A DNA stretch of 64,000 nt from Phaeobacter sp. 22II1-1F12B (GCF_002210165.1 NZ_AQQP01000008.1:186001-250000), one strand, 5' to 3'; positions 30,501 to 37,593 are shown, counted from the stretch's first letter. Numbers and translations: made by a program. Notes: generated from the letters alone by a model not told the origin.

Positions 30501-30829
30501 AACTGCCGAAACTGCCAATGACGCCCGGCGGCAAACTTGATCGTCGCTCGCTACCTGCGCCTTTCAAGGGCGGCGGTGTGGGCCGTCCGGTCGCAGTGCC
30601 ACCGCGTCCGGGAATGGAACGGGCGCTGGCGGATATATGGGCTGACGTCCTGCAGGTGGAAGACGTTGGCGCGGACGACAATTTCTTTGAACTCGGCGGT
30701 CATTCGCTTATAACTTTGCGAGTTGCAAAAAGGGTGCGATCTGAACTGGGACTGGCTCTCGATCCAAGGCTGCTGTTTTTCAAGAGCCTCCGTCAGATCG
30801 CTCTCGAATTGACACAACGATTAGGTTGA
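27554..30829 (+). CDS. Nonribosomal peptide synthetase NRPS-B (docking-C-A-PCP, no release domain)
   Basis: 1091-aa NRPS, the last synthase of the rightward operon. It starts at a GTG with AGGAG 8 bases upstream, overlapping the PKS5 stop (GTGA). Residues 1-60 are a TubC-like docking domain (LLEEVRARGGRIALAGENLR). Condensation domain about 70-490: SHFQERLWIIQQL, and HHIAIDHW near 199, where the usual Gly of HHxxxDG is His. Adenylation domain about 510-970: YTSGSTGRPKG near 662, GFGPSETT, KIRGVRIELGEIE. Carrier: LGGHSLIT near 1050. The protein ends about 35 residues after the carrier serine, with no thioesterase, reductase or terminal condensation domain. Hand-read specificity residues are D-I-V-Q-T-G-G-I-Y-K, which I do not recognise; a small pocket is possible. 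The two hydrolases downstream are candidates for release. Confidence 0.95.
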   Translation: MTATELLEEVRARGGRIALAGENLRLSGHVGSLSEELRRKILDHKSQIMALLREEENKGATILPKDGPLPLSHFQERLWIIQQLDPSATEYNLVTVWPMEHTSAEALEAALRNVVTRHSILRTVFRETPTGPESEVLEPDHVSIVDVDLSDLNETQSKQALAELVDRETHLVFELDKAPPARFVILNLANGDTALLVAVHHIAIDHWSLSILRRELTAALSDPAAYATQAAVPEYADYAGWQRRRLDPTRLSEHLDWWEQKLGGHPEMCTFHADLVPGLEPEGTSRSFIWDKDFSDRLQAFANDRNISLYICLLAAASIALQRHTGLEDIVLGSPVALRERAEFERIIGPFVNTQVLRMDLSSNPSVADVLETCRTSMLDTFPHSHVPFEMVVDRLQPVRSLNRSPLFQFAVVLQNADDAQVEPIFGGGAIHDMTWIVRTSGGQIMGAIEYRSDIYLGDTVERLIERLELILRCMLVHPETKLADIRLLSENDQRILSSELIPAKVECDAVPYPVQFSRMAEQVPNSTAVRHEGETVSYAKLAARANRIARHLSSLGIGPGQVVGLCLERTPDLIASIIAVQKTGAAHLPLDPGFPEERLNYIISDSKATAVLTGEGTAGYLALPDGVTEINLQSDTQVIDTLSPDDLDHDIDPDSRAHLIYTSGSTGRPKGVQITHRAMSNLLAALRDEPGMGPDDIVAATTTASFDIAAVELQLPLTVGATIELLSREVATNGEELAAALVACGATVVQATPSAWRLLIEGGWEGGQDILAITGGEPLTHDLADDLLERVGRLWNGFGPSETTIYSTGSWITPGRDAISIGRPLRNTQVLLLDDTGALVPIGMQGEICIGGAGVFKGYVGKPEQTEKSLVPDPISPQNEPLYRTGDIGRWAPDGQLYHLGRRDNQVKIRGVRIELGEIEASLLASPQIRQAAVLVQDPGQGDLRLVAYLVFEDGEELTASEVRRNLRATLPRYMIPSVIMELPKLPMTPGGKLDRRSLPAPFKGGGVGRPVAVPPRPGMERALADIWADVLQVEDVGADDNFFELGGHSLITLRVAKRVRSELGLALDPRLLFFKSLRQIALELTQRLG

Positions 30830-30844
30830 AAGACAAATTTTCAT

Positions 30845-31639
30845 ATGAACCCATTTTTTCTGGGCAATTCAAAGCGTCGCCTTTTCGGCGTCTATCATCC
30901 GCCGCGCGTCTCGAGAGGTGCTGAACGTGCCGTGGTCCTCTGCCCTCCGTTCGGGCATGAATACATCTATTCCCATCGTTCAATGGCACGGCTGGCCACG
31001 ACACTCGCCGCTGCCGGATTTCATGTGCTGCGCTTTGATTACTTCGGGACCGGAGATTCAGGCGGTGAAGCGCGCGATGTAACCCTGTCCGGTTGTCGCG
31101 CGGATATCGAGATGGCTATCGAAGAGCTTCTGGATATGAGCGGTGCCGACCGCGTCTCGCTTGTCGGGCTACGTCTTGGTGCCGCTTTGGCTGTCGAAGT
31201 CGCAGCGGCCGACCCCAAGAGGATCGACCGTGTCGTGCTCTGGGATCCTGTCATCGAAGGCGAAGAATACGTGGCCGCTCTGTTCGAGGCGGCGGCGACC
31301 ATGCCGATCGGGGTTGAACATTCTCACAACTCGCCCGAAGCGCCGAACGGCGAATACGAAATCTGCGGCTTCCCCCTGACGGACTCGCAGCGCAGCGAAT
31401 TAGCGGGCGTAGATATCATGCCGCATCTCTCAAAGCTGCCTCGGCGATGGTTCACGCTGGTGACCAAACCGCTCAAGTCCCACGACGCACTCCGTTCTGC
31501 GTTCGACGCAAAGGATACCCCGGAAGATCCGCGGTTCGAACAGATAGAAGACCGCGCCGCCTGGAAAGAAGACTGGCCGCTCAATGCCGGGAACGTTCCT
31601 GCCCTCGCCATTTCCCGCATCGAGGCATGGATGACATGA
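30845..31639 (+). CDS. Alpha/beta-hydrolase-fold protein, exosortase-A hydrolase-2-like, atypical nucleophile elbow
   Basis: 264-aa alpha/beta hydrolase fold: strand and turn VVLCPPFGHEYIYSHRSMAR, then FHVLRFDYFGTGDSGG, then the elbow LVGLRLGAALA. The GxSxG nucleophile position is Arg (GLRLG), and no C-terminal catalytic His motif is evident; LWDPV keeps the acid-region Asp. From memory this matches the second of the two hydrolases found with exosortase A systems, which carry the same Arg-containing elbow. It starts 15 bp after NRPS-B and overlaps the next hydrolase by ATGA, so it belongs to the NRPS operon. It may be a non-catalytic partner of the downstream protein. Role in product release or tailoring is inference. 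Confidence 0.8.
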   Translation: MNPFFLGNSKRRLFGVYHPPRVSRGAERAVVLCPPFGHEYIYSHRSMARLATTLAAAGFHVLRFDYFGTGDSGGEARDVTLSGCRADIEMAIEELLDMSGADRVSLVGLRLGAALAVEVAAADPKRIDRVVLWDPVIEGEEYVAALFEAAATMPIGVEHSHNSPEAPNGEYEICGFPLTDSQRSELAGVDIMPHLSKLPRRWFTLVTKPLKSHDALRSAFDAKDTPEDPRFEQIEDRAAWKEDWPLNAGNVPALAISRIEAWMT

Positions 31640-32556
31640 ACCAGCCGCAGGATGGCAGCGTAAAACCCCCGCGTGAGCAAGTTGTCCTGTTCGGCGCGAA
31701 ACAATCGCTTTGCGGTATCGTGACCCATCCCACCACCAAGACGCCCGGGATCCCGATTGTCGTTCTCAACACAGGGATCATCCACCGGGTCGGGCATCAC
31801 CGTATGTACGTGACGCTTGCGCGACGCTGGGCCGCACAGGGCCATCCTGTGGTTCGTTTCGATTTCGGCGGGATTGGCGACAGCCCGGTGCAAAGCGACG
31901 AGTTGCCCCCGCTCGACGCCAATCTCATCAGCATCGGCGAGGTCTGCGATTGGGTCGAAAGCAACCTTGGACTTTCGCGTTTCGTGCTGATCGGGCTTTG
32001 TTCCGGCGCCGACCACTCGGTGATTTATGCGGCCCGCGATCCACGGGTGGCCGGTGTGGTTCTGATTGACCCGACTATCCCGCGAACCTGGCAGTTTTTC
32101 CTGCGCGACACGCTTAGCCGGCTTAAGCGACCGGTGATCTATCGGAACATCCTGAGCGGTCGCGGCAGCACCTGGGCGCGCATCCGGCACCTGTTCGGCG
32201 GTAAGGCCCCCGAACCGCGTCAGGGAGAATTTGCCCAGCCCCAGCTGGAAACCCCCGAAGCAATCGCTTTTCTCGAAGAAACCTACCAGAAGGCCGTGAC
32301 TAACGGGGCAGAAATGCTCGCCGTATTTACGGGGGGCCACAGCTTTCAGCACAATTACCGCAGGCAGTTGCTGGATGCGCTGCAAAACGTCGACTTTGGC
32401 GAACAACTCGACCTTCACTACTTCAAGGACAGCGATCACACCTTCACATATCTCAAGCACCGCGAACGGCTGTTCGCTTTGCTCGACGACTGGCTTGAAA
32501 AGAAGTGCCGGGTGACCGGGGAAGGCCCCGGTAAGAGCTTCGAAGAGGTTCTCTAG
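31636..32556 (+). CDS. Alpha/beta hydrolase, exosortase-A hydrolase-1-like, cysteine nucleophile elbow
   Basis: About 306-aa alpha/beta hydrolase, last gene of the NRPS operon. I chose the ATG at 31636 because it forms an ATGA overlap with the preceding stop and has GAGG 10 bases upstream; an ATG at 31627 is in frame but less well placed. The fold is visible in VVLNTGIIHRVGHHRMYV, PVVRFDFGGIGDS and the elbow LIGLCSGADHS, where the nucleophile position is Cys. VLIDPTIPR supplies an Asp and KDSDHTFTYLKHRE a C-terminal His, so a Cys-His-Asp triad is plausible. Exosortase-A-associated hydrolase 1 proteins have a similar GLCxGA elbow (recalled, not searched). No exosortase, sugar transferase or PEP-CTERM gene is nearby. 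It may cleave or transfer the chain from NRPS-B. Confidence 0.8.
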   Translation: MNQPQDGSVKPPREQVVLFGAKQSLCGIVTHPTTKTPGIPIVVLNTGIIHRVGHHRMYVTLARRWAAQGHPVVRFDFGGIGDSPVQSDELPPLDANLISIGEVCDWVESNLGLSRFVLIGLCSGADHSVIYAARDPRVAGVVLIDPTIPRTWQFFLRDTLSRLKRPVIYRNILSGRGSTWARIRHLFGGKAPEPRQGEFAQPQLETPEAIAFLEETYQKAVTNGAEMLAVFTGGHSFQHNYRRQLLDALQNVDFGEQLDLHYFKDSDHTFTYLKHRERLFALLDDWLEKKCRVTGEGPGKSFEEVL

Positions 32557-32570
32557 TAACTACACACGAT

Positions 32571-32596
32571 GCTCCGTTCAAACTACGGATGCTTTT
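32571..32596 (+). terminator. Possible terminator of the NRPS-hydrolase operon
   Basis: 15 bp after the last hydrolase stop, an imperfect hairpin (GCTCCGT, 7-base loop, ACGGATGC) is followed by TTTT. Arms pair imperfectly. It lies between two convergent transcription units, where a terminator is expected. Confidence 0.35.
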
Positions 32597-32632
32597 GCCT
32601 AAGCATAATCCAATCGAGCTTCCATCCCAAGG

Positions 32633-33748
32633 TCATCCCGTGAGTTCTCCGATGAGACGGTCCATCATCCTGTCACAGGCATCGAGTTCACTGATTTCGA
32701 TGAACTCATCGGGCTTGTGGCCCTGATCCATATTCCCCGGACCGCAAACAAGCGTGGGTATGCCTGCAGCATGGAAATGGCCAGCCTCGGTTCCAAAGCC
32801 GACCTTGGTCAACTTTGGCGCAGGAAGCAGCCCAGAAAGCATCTGAACCGCCTTGGAACCGGTGTCGACATCCAGACCCGGGTACGCGCCGGTTTTTTCG
32901 ATAGTCACATGTCTGATCCGGTCAGCAGCTTCCTTAAGACGGGCTTCCAAAGGCGCCAGCGGATCAGCGGCAAGATGCCGGATTTCATAATCGATATGGC
33001 AAAGATCAGGCACGATATTCAGCGCCGTGCCGCCAACCATGCGTCCGGCGTGAACCGTGGAACAGGGAACATCATAGCCCGGGTCCTGCGCACCGGAGGC
33101 CGAGAGAGCCGTCTGAATCGCCCGCAATGCGCCGATGAAATCAGCCCCCAGATGCAGCGCGTTCCGATACAGGGGGGCCATGGCCGAGTGGCCGGCCTCT
33201 CCTGTGCAGGTCGCCCTGTAGGACGCCTTGCCCTTGTGCCCTGTCGCGATCTGCATCGATGTCGGCTCGCCCACGATGCACAGACGTGGTCGCTCCATCA
33301 AAGGTACCAGTGCGGGCATCATCTCGGCGATACCTTTACAACCGACTTCCTCATCGTAGGAAACAACCAACTTCAACGGCTCTTGTAACCGAGCTTTCGA
33401 AGCCGCTGCAGCGGCGCGGAGCATGCAGGCAAAAAACCCCTTCATATCTGCTGTTCCGCGTCCAAAAAGACGACCGCCACTCTCGCGGAGCCGAAACGGT
33501 TGATGACTCCAGTCCTGTCCGCTGACCGGGACCACATCGGAATGCGCTGACAACATCATACCGCCCGGCTGGTCCGGCCCGATACGGGCAAAGAGGCCGG
33601 CCTTCTTTCCTGTTGGATCTTCGATCCGCCACAGGGAGAACCCCAAATCGCGAAGGTACTCTTCGACCCATTCGATCAGGTCCAGATTGCTCTCGGCGCT
33701 GATCGTGGGAAAGCCTATCAGGTGGTCAAGTATCTCTTTCGAATTCAT
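32633..33748 (-). CDS. argE: M20 family deacylase, acetylornithine deacetylase (ArgE)-like
   Basis: 371-aa M20 zinc peptidase/deacylase. Metal-site motifs: SAHSDVVPV near residue 67, GRGTADMKGF near 98, catalytic and ligand acids in SYDEEVGCKG near 131, and CGPGNMDQGHKPDE near 340, which matches acetylornithine deacetylases. Length fits ArgE (about 380). It would hydrolyse an N-acyl amino acid such as N-acetylornithine. However it sits beside a LysR gene and a monooxygenase/RidA/DUF1028 operon instead of arginine genes, so a catabolic deacylase of a related N-acyl amine is equally possible. ATG at 33748 follows GAGG. A LysR-type inverted repeat lies 74-88 bp upstream. Confidence 0.85.
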   Translation of the reverse strand: MNSKEILDHLIGFPTISAESNLDLIEWVEEYLRDLGFSLWRIEDPTGKKAGLFARIGPDQPGGMMLSAHSDVVPVSGQDWSHQPFRLRESGGRLFGRGTADMKGFFACMLRAAAAASKARLQEPLKLVVSYDEEVGCKGIAEMMPALVPLMERPRLCIVGEPTSMQIATGHKGKASYRATCTGEAGHSAMAPLYRNALHLGADFIGALRAIQTALSASGAQDPGYDVPCSTVHAGRMVGGTALNIVPDLCHIDYEIRHLAADPLAPLEARLKEAADRIRHVTIEKTGAYPGLDVDTGSKAVQMLSGLLPAPKLTKVGFGTEAGHFHAAGIPTLVCGPGNMDQGHKPDEFIEISELDACDRMMDRLIGELTG

Positions 33749-33821
33749 GTGGCCTCACACTATGCGGGTCAGTGTTTCGCAAAGCGGGCGCCGGGTAAAC
33801 AAGGCTTTGATAAAGCTGCAC

Positions 33822-33836
33822 TTAGGTAGGCCCTAT
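33822..33836. promoter_or_regulatory. LysR-type inverted repeat upstream of argE-like gene
   Basis: TTAGG-TAGGC-CCTAT, an almost perfect inverted repeat of T-N11-A form in the argE/lysR intergenic region. It closely resembles the repeats at 34848-34862 and 37594-37608, suggesting one regulator. Confidence 0.5.
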
Positions 33837-33870
33837 GCGTGAGGGTTCGGCACACTCGCCTGAGCATAGG

Positions 33871-34824
33871 TCACTTTCCGGGACCGGGAGCAGACATCTG
33901 CAGTTTCAAGCCCGGCGTAAATTCCGGCGTCACGTTTTCCCTGCAATGGTCGATCAGCGCGCGCACAGTCAGGGTGTTCCTGACACCGTCATCGAGAACC
34001 AGGCCCATACGCAAAGGCCGCAAACCATCTGAAAGCGGCACGAAGCGCAACGGTTTGCCGTCGGGCGCGCGTTCGGAGGTATGGCGGATGTTAGCGATGG
34101 AATATCCAAACCCGTTCGCCACCAGTGAACGCATGACTTCAAGGTCACGTGTGCGCTCAACAATGTTGGGCTCGACCCCGGCATGGGAAAAGAAAGACAG
34201 GAAATACGGGCCGGAATGGGGCAGGTCGAGCAGAACCATCGGATGAGGCGCAAGATCCTGCGGTGTCAGCACCCGACGATGGGCCAGTTCGTGCATGTCC
34301 GGCAAAAGCGCATATGGCGGCAGGCTGAACAGGGGAACGAATTCGAGATCATCCGGAATTCCGAGATCGTAGGTCAGCGCAATATCCAGTTCAGCCTGAC
34401 GTAACCCGGCGAAAATCGTCTGCTGATCGCATTCGAACTGATGGAATTCCACCTCGGGGAAAAGTGAAATGAAGCTGCGGCGCAGGTGCGGCAGAACGAT
34501 CTGGGCAAAGGTGAGAAGACATCCCATGTTGAGCGGCCCGCGCACCCGACCGGAGATTTCGTTGGCAAGACTGTTGAGACGGTCCGCCTCGGACAAAACG
34601 TTTCGAGCCTGCTCGATAAACTGCCGGCCCGCCTGTGTCAGGGCCAGACCCTGTGCATGTTTTCGGGCGAACAGCTGTAATCCGAATTCGGCCTCCATCT
34701 GAGTAATCGCGGCAGAGATGGAGGGCGAGGAAACATTCACTTTCTGTGCGGCCTGAGCGATCGAACCCGCTTCGCCGACGGCAACGAAATATTCAAGCTG
34801 TCGCAAGGTGAAGCGTAAGGGCAT
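33871..34824 (-). CDS. LysR family transcriptional regulator
   Basis: 317-aa LysR-type regulator. N-terminal winged helix: RFTLRQLEYFVAVGEAGSIA, QAAQKVNVSSPSISAAITQM, EAEFGLQLFAR; the rest is a type 2 periplasmic-binding-like effector domain. I place the start at the ATG at 34824 (PLRFTLRQLEY), the normal family N-terminus; a TTG 60 bases upstream is in frame but would add 20 atypical residues. It lies 122 bp upstream of the argE-like gene on the same strand. A perfect TTAGC-N5-GCTAA repeat 24 bp before its start suggests autoregulation, and matching repeats precede argE and the monooxygenase operon. The effector is unknown. Confidence 0.9.
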   Translation of the reverse strand: MPLRFTLRQLEYFVAVGEAGSIAQAAQKVNVSSPSISAAITQMEAEFGLQLFARKHAQGLALTQAGRQFIEQARNVLSEADRLNSLANEISGRVRGPLNMGCLLTFAQIVLPHLRRSFISLFPEVEFHQFECDQQTIFAGLRQAELDIALTYDLGIPDDLEFVPLFSLPPYALLPDMHELAHRRVLTPQDLAPHPMVLLDLPHSGPYFLSFFSHAGVEPNIVERTRDLEVMRSLVANGFGYSIANIRHTSERAPDGKPLRFVPLSDGLRPLRMGLVLDDGVRNTLTVRALIDHCRENVTPEFTPGLKLQMSAPGPGK

Positions 34825-34847
34825 AGCAAAGCCTAGATCCGCTGGAA

Positions 34848-34862
34848 TTAGCTTTTGGCTAA
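34848..34862. promoter_or_regulatory. LysR-type inverted repeat upstream of lysR
   Basis: TTAGC-TTTTG-GCTAA, perfect 5-bp arms with T-N11-A symmetry, 24 bp upstream of the regulator start. Likely an autoregulatory site. Confidence 0.5.
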
Positions 34863-34964
34863 GAAAAAGGCCGTTTCGGGTCAAGACAGTTGATCAAAGA
34901 CAGAGATGAATACCCTTGCTTCAGGTGCTTTTGGAACATCCCGGTGCGTTTTTTGGGTTAAGTC

Positions 34965-35005
34965 GGATGCCTCCGGCGGGGATATTTTTGACCCAAAGAA
35001 GGGGT
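34965..35005. repeat. Dispersed Rhodobacteraceae-type intergenic repeat
   Basis: The 41-bp stretch contains GGATGCCTCCGGCGGGGATA followed by TTTTTGACCCAAAGAAGGGG. I recognise this pattern (a CCTCCGGCGGG core, ATATTTTTG, then a purine-rich tail) from intergenic DNA of many Rhodobacteraceae genomes. CCTCCGGCGGG can form a short hairpin followed by a T-rich stretch, so it may terminate transcription. Only one copy is in this window. The rest of the 274-bp gap (34825-35098) holds the lysR leader and nothing else I can assign. Confidence 0.5.
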
Positions 35006-35098
35006 GAAGGGGCGGCCAGTTGGGAAAGTTGGCATGGCCGGAAAACCTGCTTTGGGTTCTCGGTAGATTGGCGCGAATATTTGAGCGGGGCTTTTCTT

Positions 35099-35773
35099 CT
35101 AATCGTCGCCCGGCACGCCGTAGGAGGGGGCCTCGCGCGGATCCAGCGCGCGCTGGATATAGGCGTCGAGCTGAGGTTTGTAGATCTCCCAGGCGCGGGC
35201 AATGTTCTCAATCGGATCATCTTCGGTCCAGTCGCAGCGCAGGTCGGCAACCGGCCAACTGACCCTATCGACGATCAGCATGCCGGCCGAATGGACCGGC
35301 CCGGCTTCGCCGCCCGCGGCAAGCCCGGCACGCATCGCAGCGATCAGCCGGTCGGCAATATGGCCGGTTGCGGCAAGGTAGCCATCGACGATGGCTTGCG
35401 GCACACTGTCGTTGGCCAGCAGGTTACCGCCAGAGGCGACATTTTCAGCCTGCGCTTGTGTCCAGATGCCAAGGCTGTTGGGGCCGGAGTGGATTGCTGT
35501 TTCGCCATTCGCATCAACCGCAAGAACCTGACGATACTCGATGAACTTTTCCTGGGACTGTACCTCTGCAATTGCTTCCGGAGCGGAAAGGCCGCGCTCC
35601 ATCAGGTCCAGTGTCAAAGGGCCCAGGGTCGGGTCGGTGACATTCTGGCTGGCGACCGCACCGACGCCCGCGCGGGCATAGGCGCAGCGCGCGGCCACGG
35701 CGGGAGAGGAGGATGAGATCGCTAGTCCGAACATGCCGGTCTCGGGGCAACGGGCGACAAGAGAGAAGGTCAT
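35099..35773 (-). CDS. DUF1028 family protein (Ntn-hydrolase-like)
   Basis: 224-aa protein of the DUF1028 family. The N-terminus TFSLVARCPETGMFGLAISS and the following SPAVAARCAYARAGVGAVAS are typical. The family resembles Ntn hydrolases in sequence layout but has no firm biochemical role that I know of. The start is 4 bp downstream of the RidA stop, so the two are one transcript with the monooxygenase. Repeated association of DUF1028, RidA and M20 deacylases suggests amino-acid or amide catabolism; this is inference. No signal peptide is seen. Confidence 0.85.
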   Translation of the reverse strand: MTFSLVARCPETGMFGLAISSSSPAVAARCAYARAGVGAVASQNVTDPTLGPLTLDLMERGLSAPEAIAEVQSQEKFIEYRQVLAVDANGETAIHSGPNSLGIWTQAQAENVASGGNLLANDSVPQAIVDGYLAATGHIADRLIAAMRAGLAAGGEAGPVHSAGMLIVDRVSWPVADLRCDWTEDDPIENIARAWEIYKPQLDAYIQRALDPREAPSYGVPGDD

Positions 35774-35777
35774 GCGC

Positions 35778-36191
35778 TTAGTCCGGGATCACGGCAGTGG
35801 CTTCGATTTCGACCAGCCAGTCCGGCCGGGCGAGGGCGCTGATGACCAGACCGGTCGAAACCGGGTGCACACCCTTGATGTATTCACCCATGGTCCGGTA
35901 GACGGCTTCGCGGTTGCGGACATCGGTCAGGAAGACCTGCACCCGGCAGACGTGTTCCATTTCGCCACCGGCTTCCTCCATTAGTTGGCGGATGTTCTGC
36001 ATGACCTTGTGGGTCTGTTCGACCGGATCGTGGCTGTCGATATTTTTTGCCGTATCCAGATCCTGCGGACACTGGCCGCGCAGGAATACCATGCGCCCGC
36101 GGGCGACGACGGCCTGACACAGGTCGTTGTCAAGATTCTGTTCCGGGTAGGTGTCCCGCGTATTGAACTTGCGGATGCGGGTATGGGCCAT
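35778..36191 (-). CDS. RidA family protein (enamine/imine deaminase-like)
   Basis: 137-aa YjgF/YER057c/UK114 protein. The C-terminal family signature is recognisable in LARPDWLVEIEATAVIPD, and the mid-protein stretch EQTHKVMQNIRQLMEEAGG is normal for the fold. RidA proteins hydrolyse reactive enamine/imine intermediates of amino acids or amines. Between a flavin monooxygenase (23 bp upstream) and a DUF1028 gene (4 bp downstream), it would suit detoxifying an imine released by amine oxidation. The N-terminus has a few extra residues compared with E. coli RidA. Divergent subfamilies lack the catalytic Arg; I have not aligned this one. Confidence 0.9.
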   Translation of the reverse strand: MAHTRIRKFNTRDTYPEQNLDNDLCQAVVARGRMVFLRGQCPQDLDTAKNIDSHDPVEQTHKVMQNIRQLMEEAGGEMEHVCRVQVFLTDVRNREAVYRTMGEYIKGVHPVSTGLVISALARPDWLVEIEATAVIPD

Positions 36192-36214
36192 GTCTGTCAG
36201 TCTCCGGGTAACGC

Positions 36215-37489
36215 TCAGGCGTCGATGGTTTCTTGGGGCACAGGGGCGGTGTAAGCCATGTAGCCGCGCTGCTTTGCAATATGATCGGCGACGTAGCGGG
36301 CGTCGAACCAGACCCCCCAGATGAAGGAAGACCCGCGACGGGTCTGCCAGGGCAGGCCGAGGAAATAGATACCCGGCTCGGCAGAGACGCCGCGCTGGTG
36401 TTTCGGGCGACGGTTGTCGTCCAGTGCGCTGGAGGGCAGCCAGGAATAGTCCGAGGAAAAGCCGGTCGCCCAGATGATCGTGGTGATGCCTGCCTTAGCG
36501 AGGTCCAGCGACAGGATCGGGTCTGTCATACAGGCCGGGTCAGACAGAAGCCTGCGTGCCTCCGGATCTTCTGGCAGGTCAAGCCCATTGCGCGCGACAA
36601 AGGCATCGGCCTCGTCAAGAAGGTCTTGCAGGTAGGCATCGCCGTTGCGGATATTGCGGGTCAGGTCAGCGGCGAAGGTCAGCTTGCCATCCGAATATCT
36701 CTCTGTCCGGCCGACCAGCTTCATGCCCTGATGCGCCAGACGGCGGAAGTCGATTGTCTCGCCGCCACGCGCACCGGAGACGGCAATGGTCGTGTGTTCG
36801 GCGCCCGGCGTCGCTTCCATATCCCATTTGTTCAGCACTCCCAGCCACCAGACGAAATCGCGCCCGCGATAGCTGCGGGGCGGTCGGTCGTGCGGGCCGA
36901 CCGACAGATAGACATCGCGTCCGGCCTCCAATAGTTCATCGGCGATCTGCACACCCGATGATCCGGCCCCGACAACCAGAACCGCGCCTGCGGGGAGGGA
37001 AGCCGGATTGCGATAGGCGGATGAGTGGATCTGGGTGAGGCTTGGAGTTTTAGGTACGAGAGGCGGGATCACGGGAATCTGGAAAGCCCCCGTCGCGGCG
37101 ATCACGTAGCTGGCTTCGATGACATTCTCCGATGTCTCGACACGAAACCCCGGACGACCATCAAGACGCGAAACCTTTTTTACCTCGATACCGGTACGGA
37201 TCGGGGCCTTTATCCTGTCGGCGTAATCGACGAAGTAATCGGCTACACTCTCTTTTGCGACAAAATCATCGGGACCGTCGTTCTGGAATTCCATTCCCGG
37301 AAAGCGATCGTGCCAGGCGGGACCGTTAGCCACCAGAGAATCCCATCGTTCCGAGCGCCAGCGTTCCGCGATACGGTTTCTCTCCAGCACGATATGGCTA
37401 ATACCATTGGCACCCAGATGTTCGCTTGCGGCGATACCGGCCTGTCCTGCACCAACGACAAGCACTTCTGTTCTTTCCACATTTTGCAT
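36215..37489 (-). CDS. FAD/NAD(P)-binding monooxygenase (flavin-containing monooxygenase-like)
   Basis: 424-aa two-dinucleotide-domain flavoprotein. The FAD site VVGAGQAGIAASEHLG lies at about residues 10-25, the NAD(P) site VVGAGSSGVQIADELLEAG near 172, and the late motif IWATGFSSDYSWLP matches CzcO/FMO-like proteins. Such enzymes oxygenate N, S or ketone groups using NADPH and O2. It leads the FMO-RidA-DUF1028 operon, with GAGG about 10 bases before the ATG and a LysR-type inverted repeat about 105 bp upstream. The substrate is unknown; an amine or thioether would agree with the RidA neighbour. Confidence 0.88.
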   Translation of the reverse strand: MQNVERTEVLVVGAGQAGIAASEHLGANGISHIVLERNRIAERWRSERWDSLVANGPAWHDRFPGMEFQNDGPDDFVAKESVADYFVDYADRIKAPIRTGIEVKKVSRLDGRPGFRVETSENVIEASYVIAATGAFQIPVIPPLVPKTPSLTQIHSSAYRNPASLPAGAVLVVGAGSSGVQIADELLEAGRDVYLSVGPHDRPPRSYRGRDFVWWLGVLNKWDMEATPGAEHTTIAVSGARGGETIDFRRLAHQGMKLVGRTERYSDGKLTFAADLTRNIRNGDAYLQDLLDEADAFVARNGLDLPEDPEARRLLSDPACMTDPILSLDLAKAGITTIIWATGFSSDYSWLPSSALDDNRRPKHQRGVSAEPGIYFLGLPWQTRRGSSFIWGVWFDARYVADHIAKQRGYMAYTAPVPQETIDA

Positions 37490-37593
37490 GGGTTTCAGCC
37501 TCTTTTGGTTCTCGGCACGCTGGATCAGCGATGTTGACCCGCAGCCTGACGTGCCCTTCCTTCGGAGGAAAGCACATAGTTCCTGAGCCTGAC

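Noticed and set aside
31324-32460. Minus-strand open frame (378 aa) opposite the hydrolase pair
   Set aside because: Antisense to two overlapping plus-strand hydrolases with recognisable fold motifs; no family resemblance.
30845-32556. Exosortase/PEP-CTERM system
   Set aside because: Only the hydrolase pair resembles that system; no exosortase, PEP-CTERM protein, sugar transferase or chain-length regulator is present.
1-32556. Lower GC of the biosynthetic locus as proof of horizontal transfer
   Set aside because: A few hand-counted lines gave about 58% versus 62% on the right side, too small and too few to support a claim, and no mobile boundary is visible.
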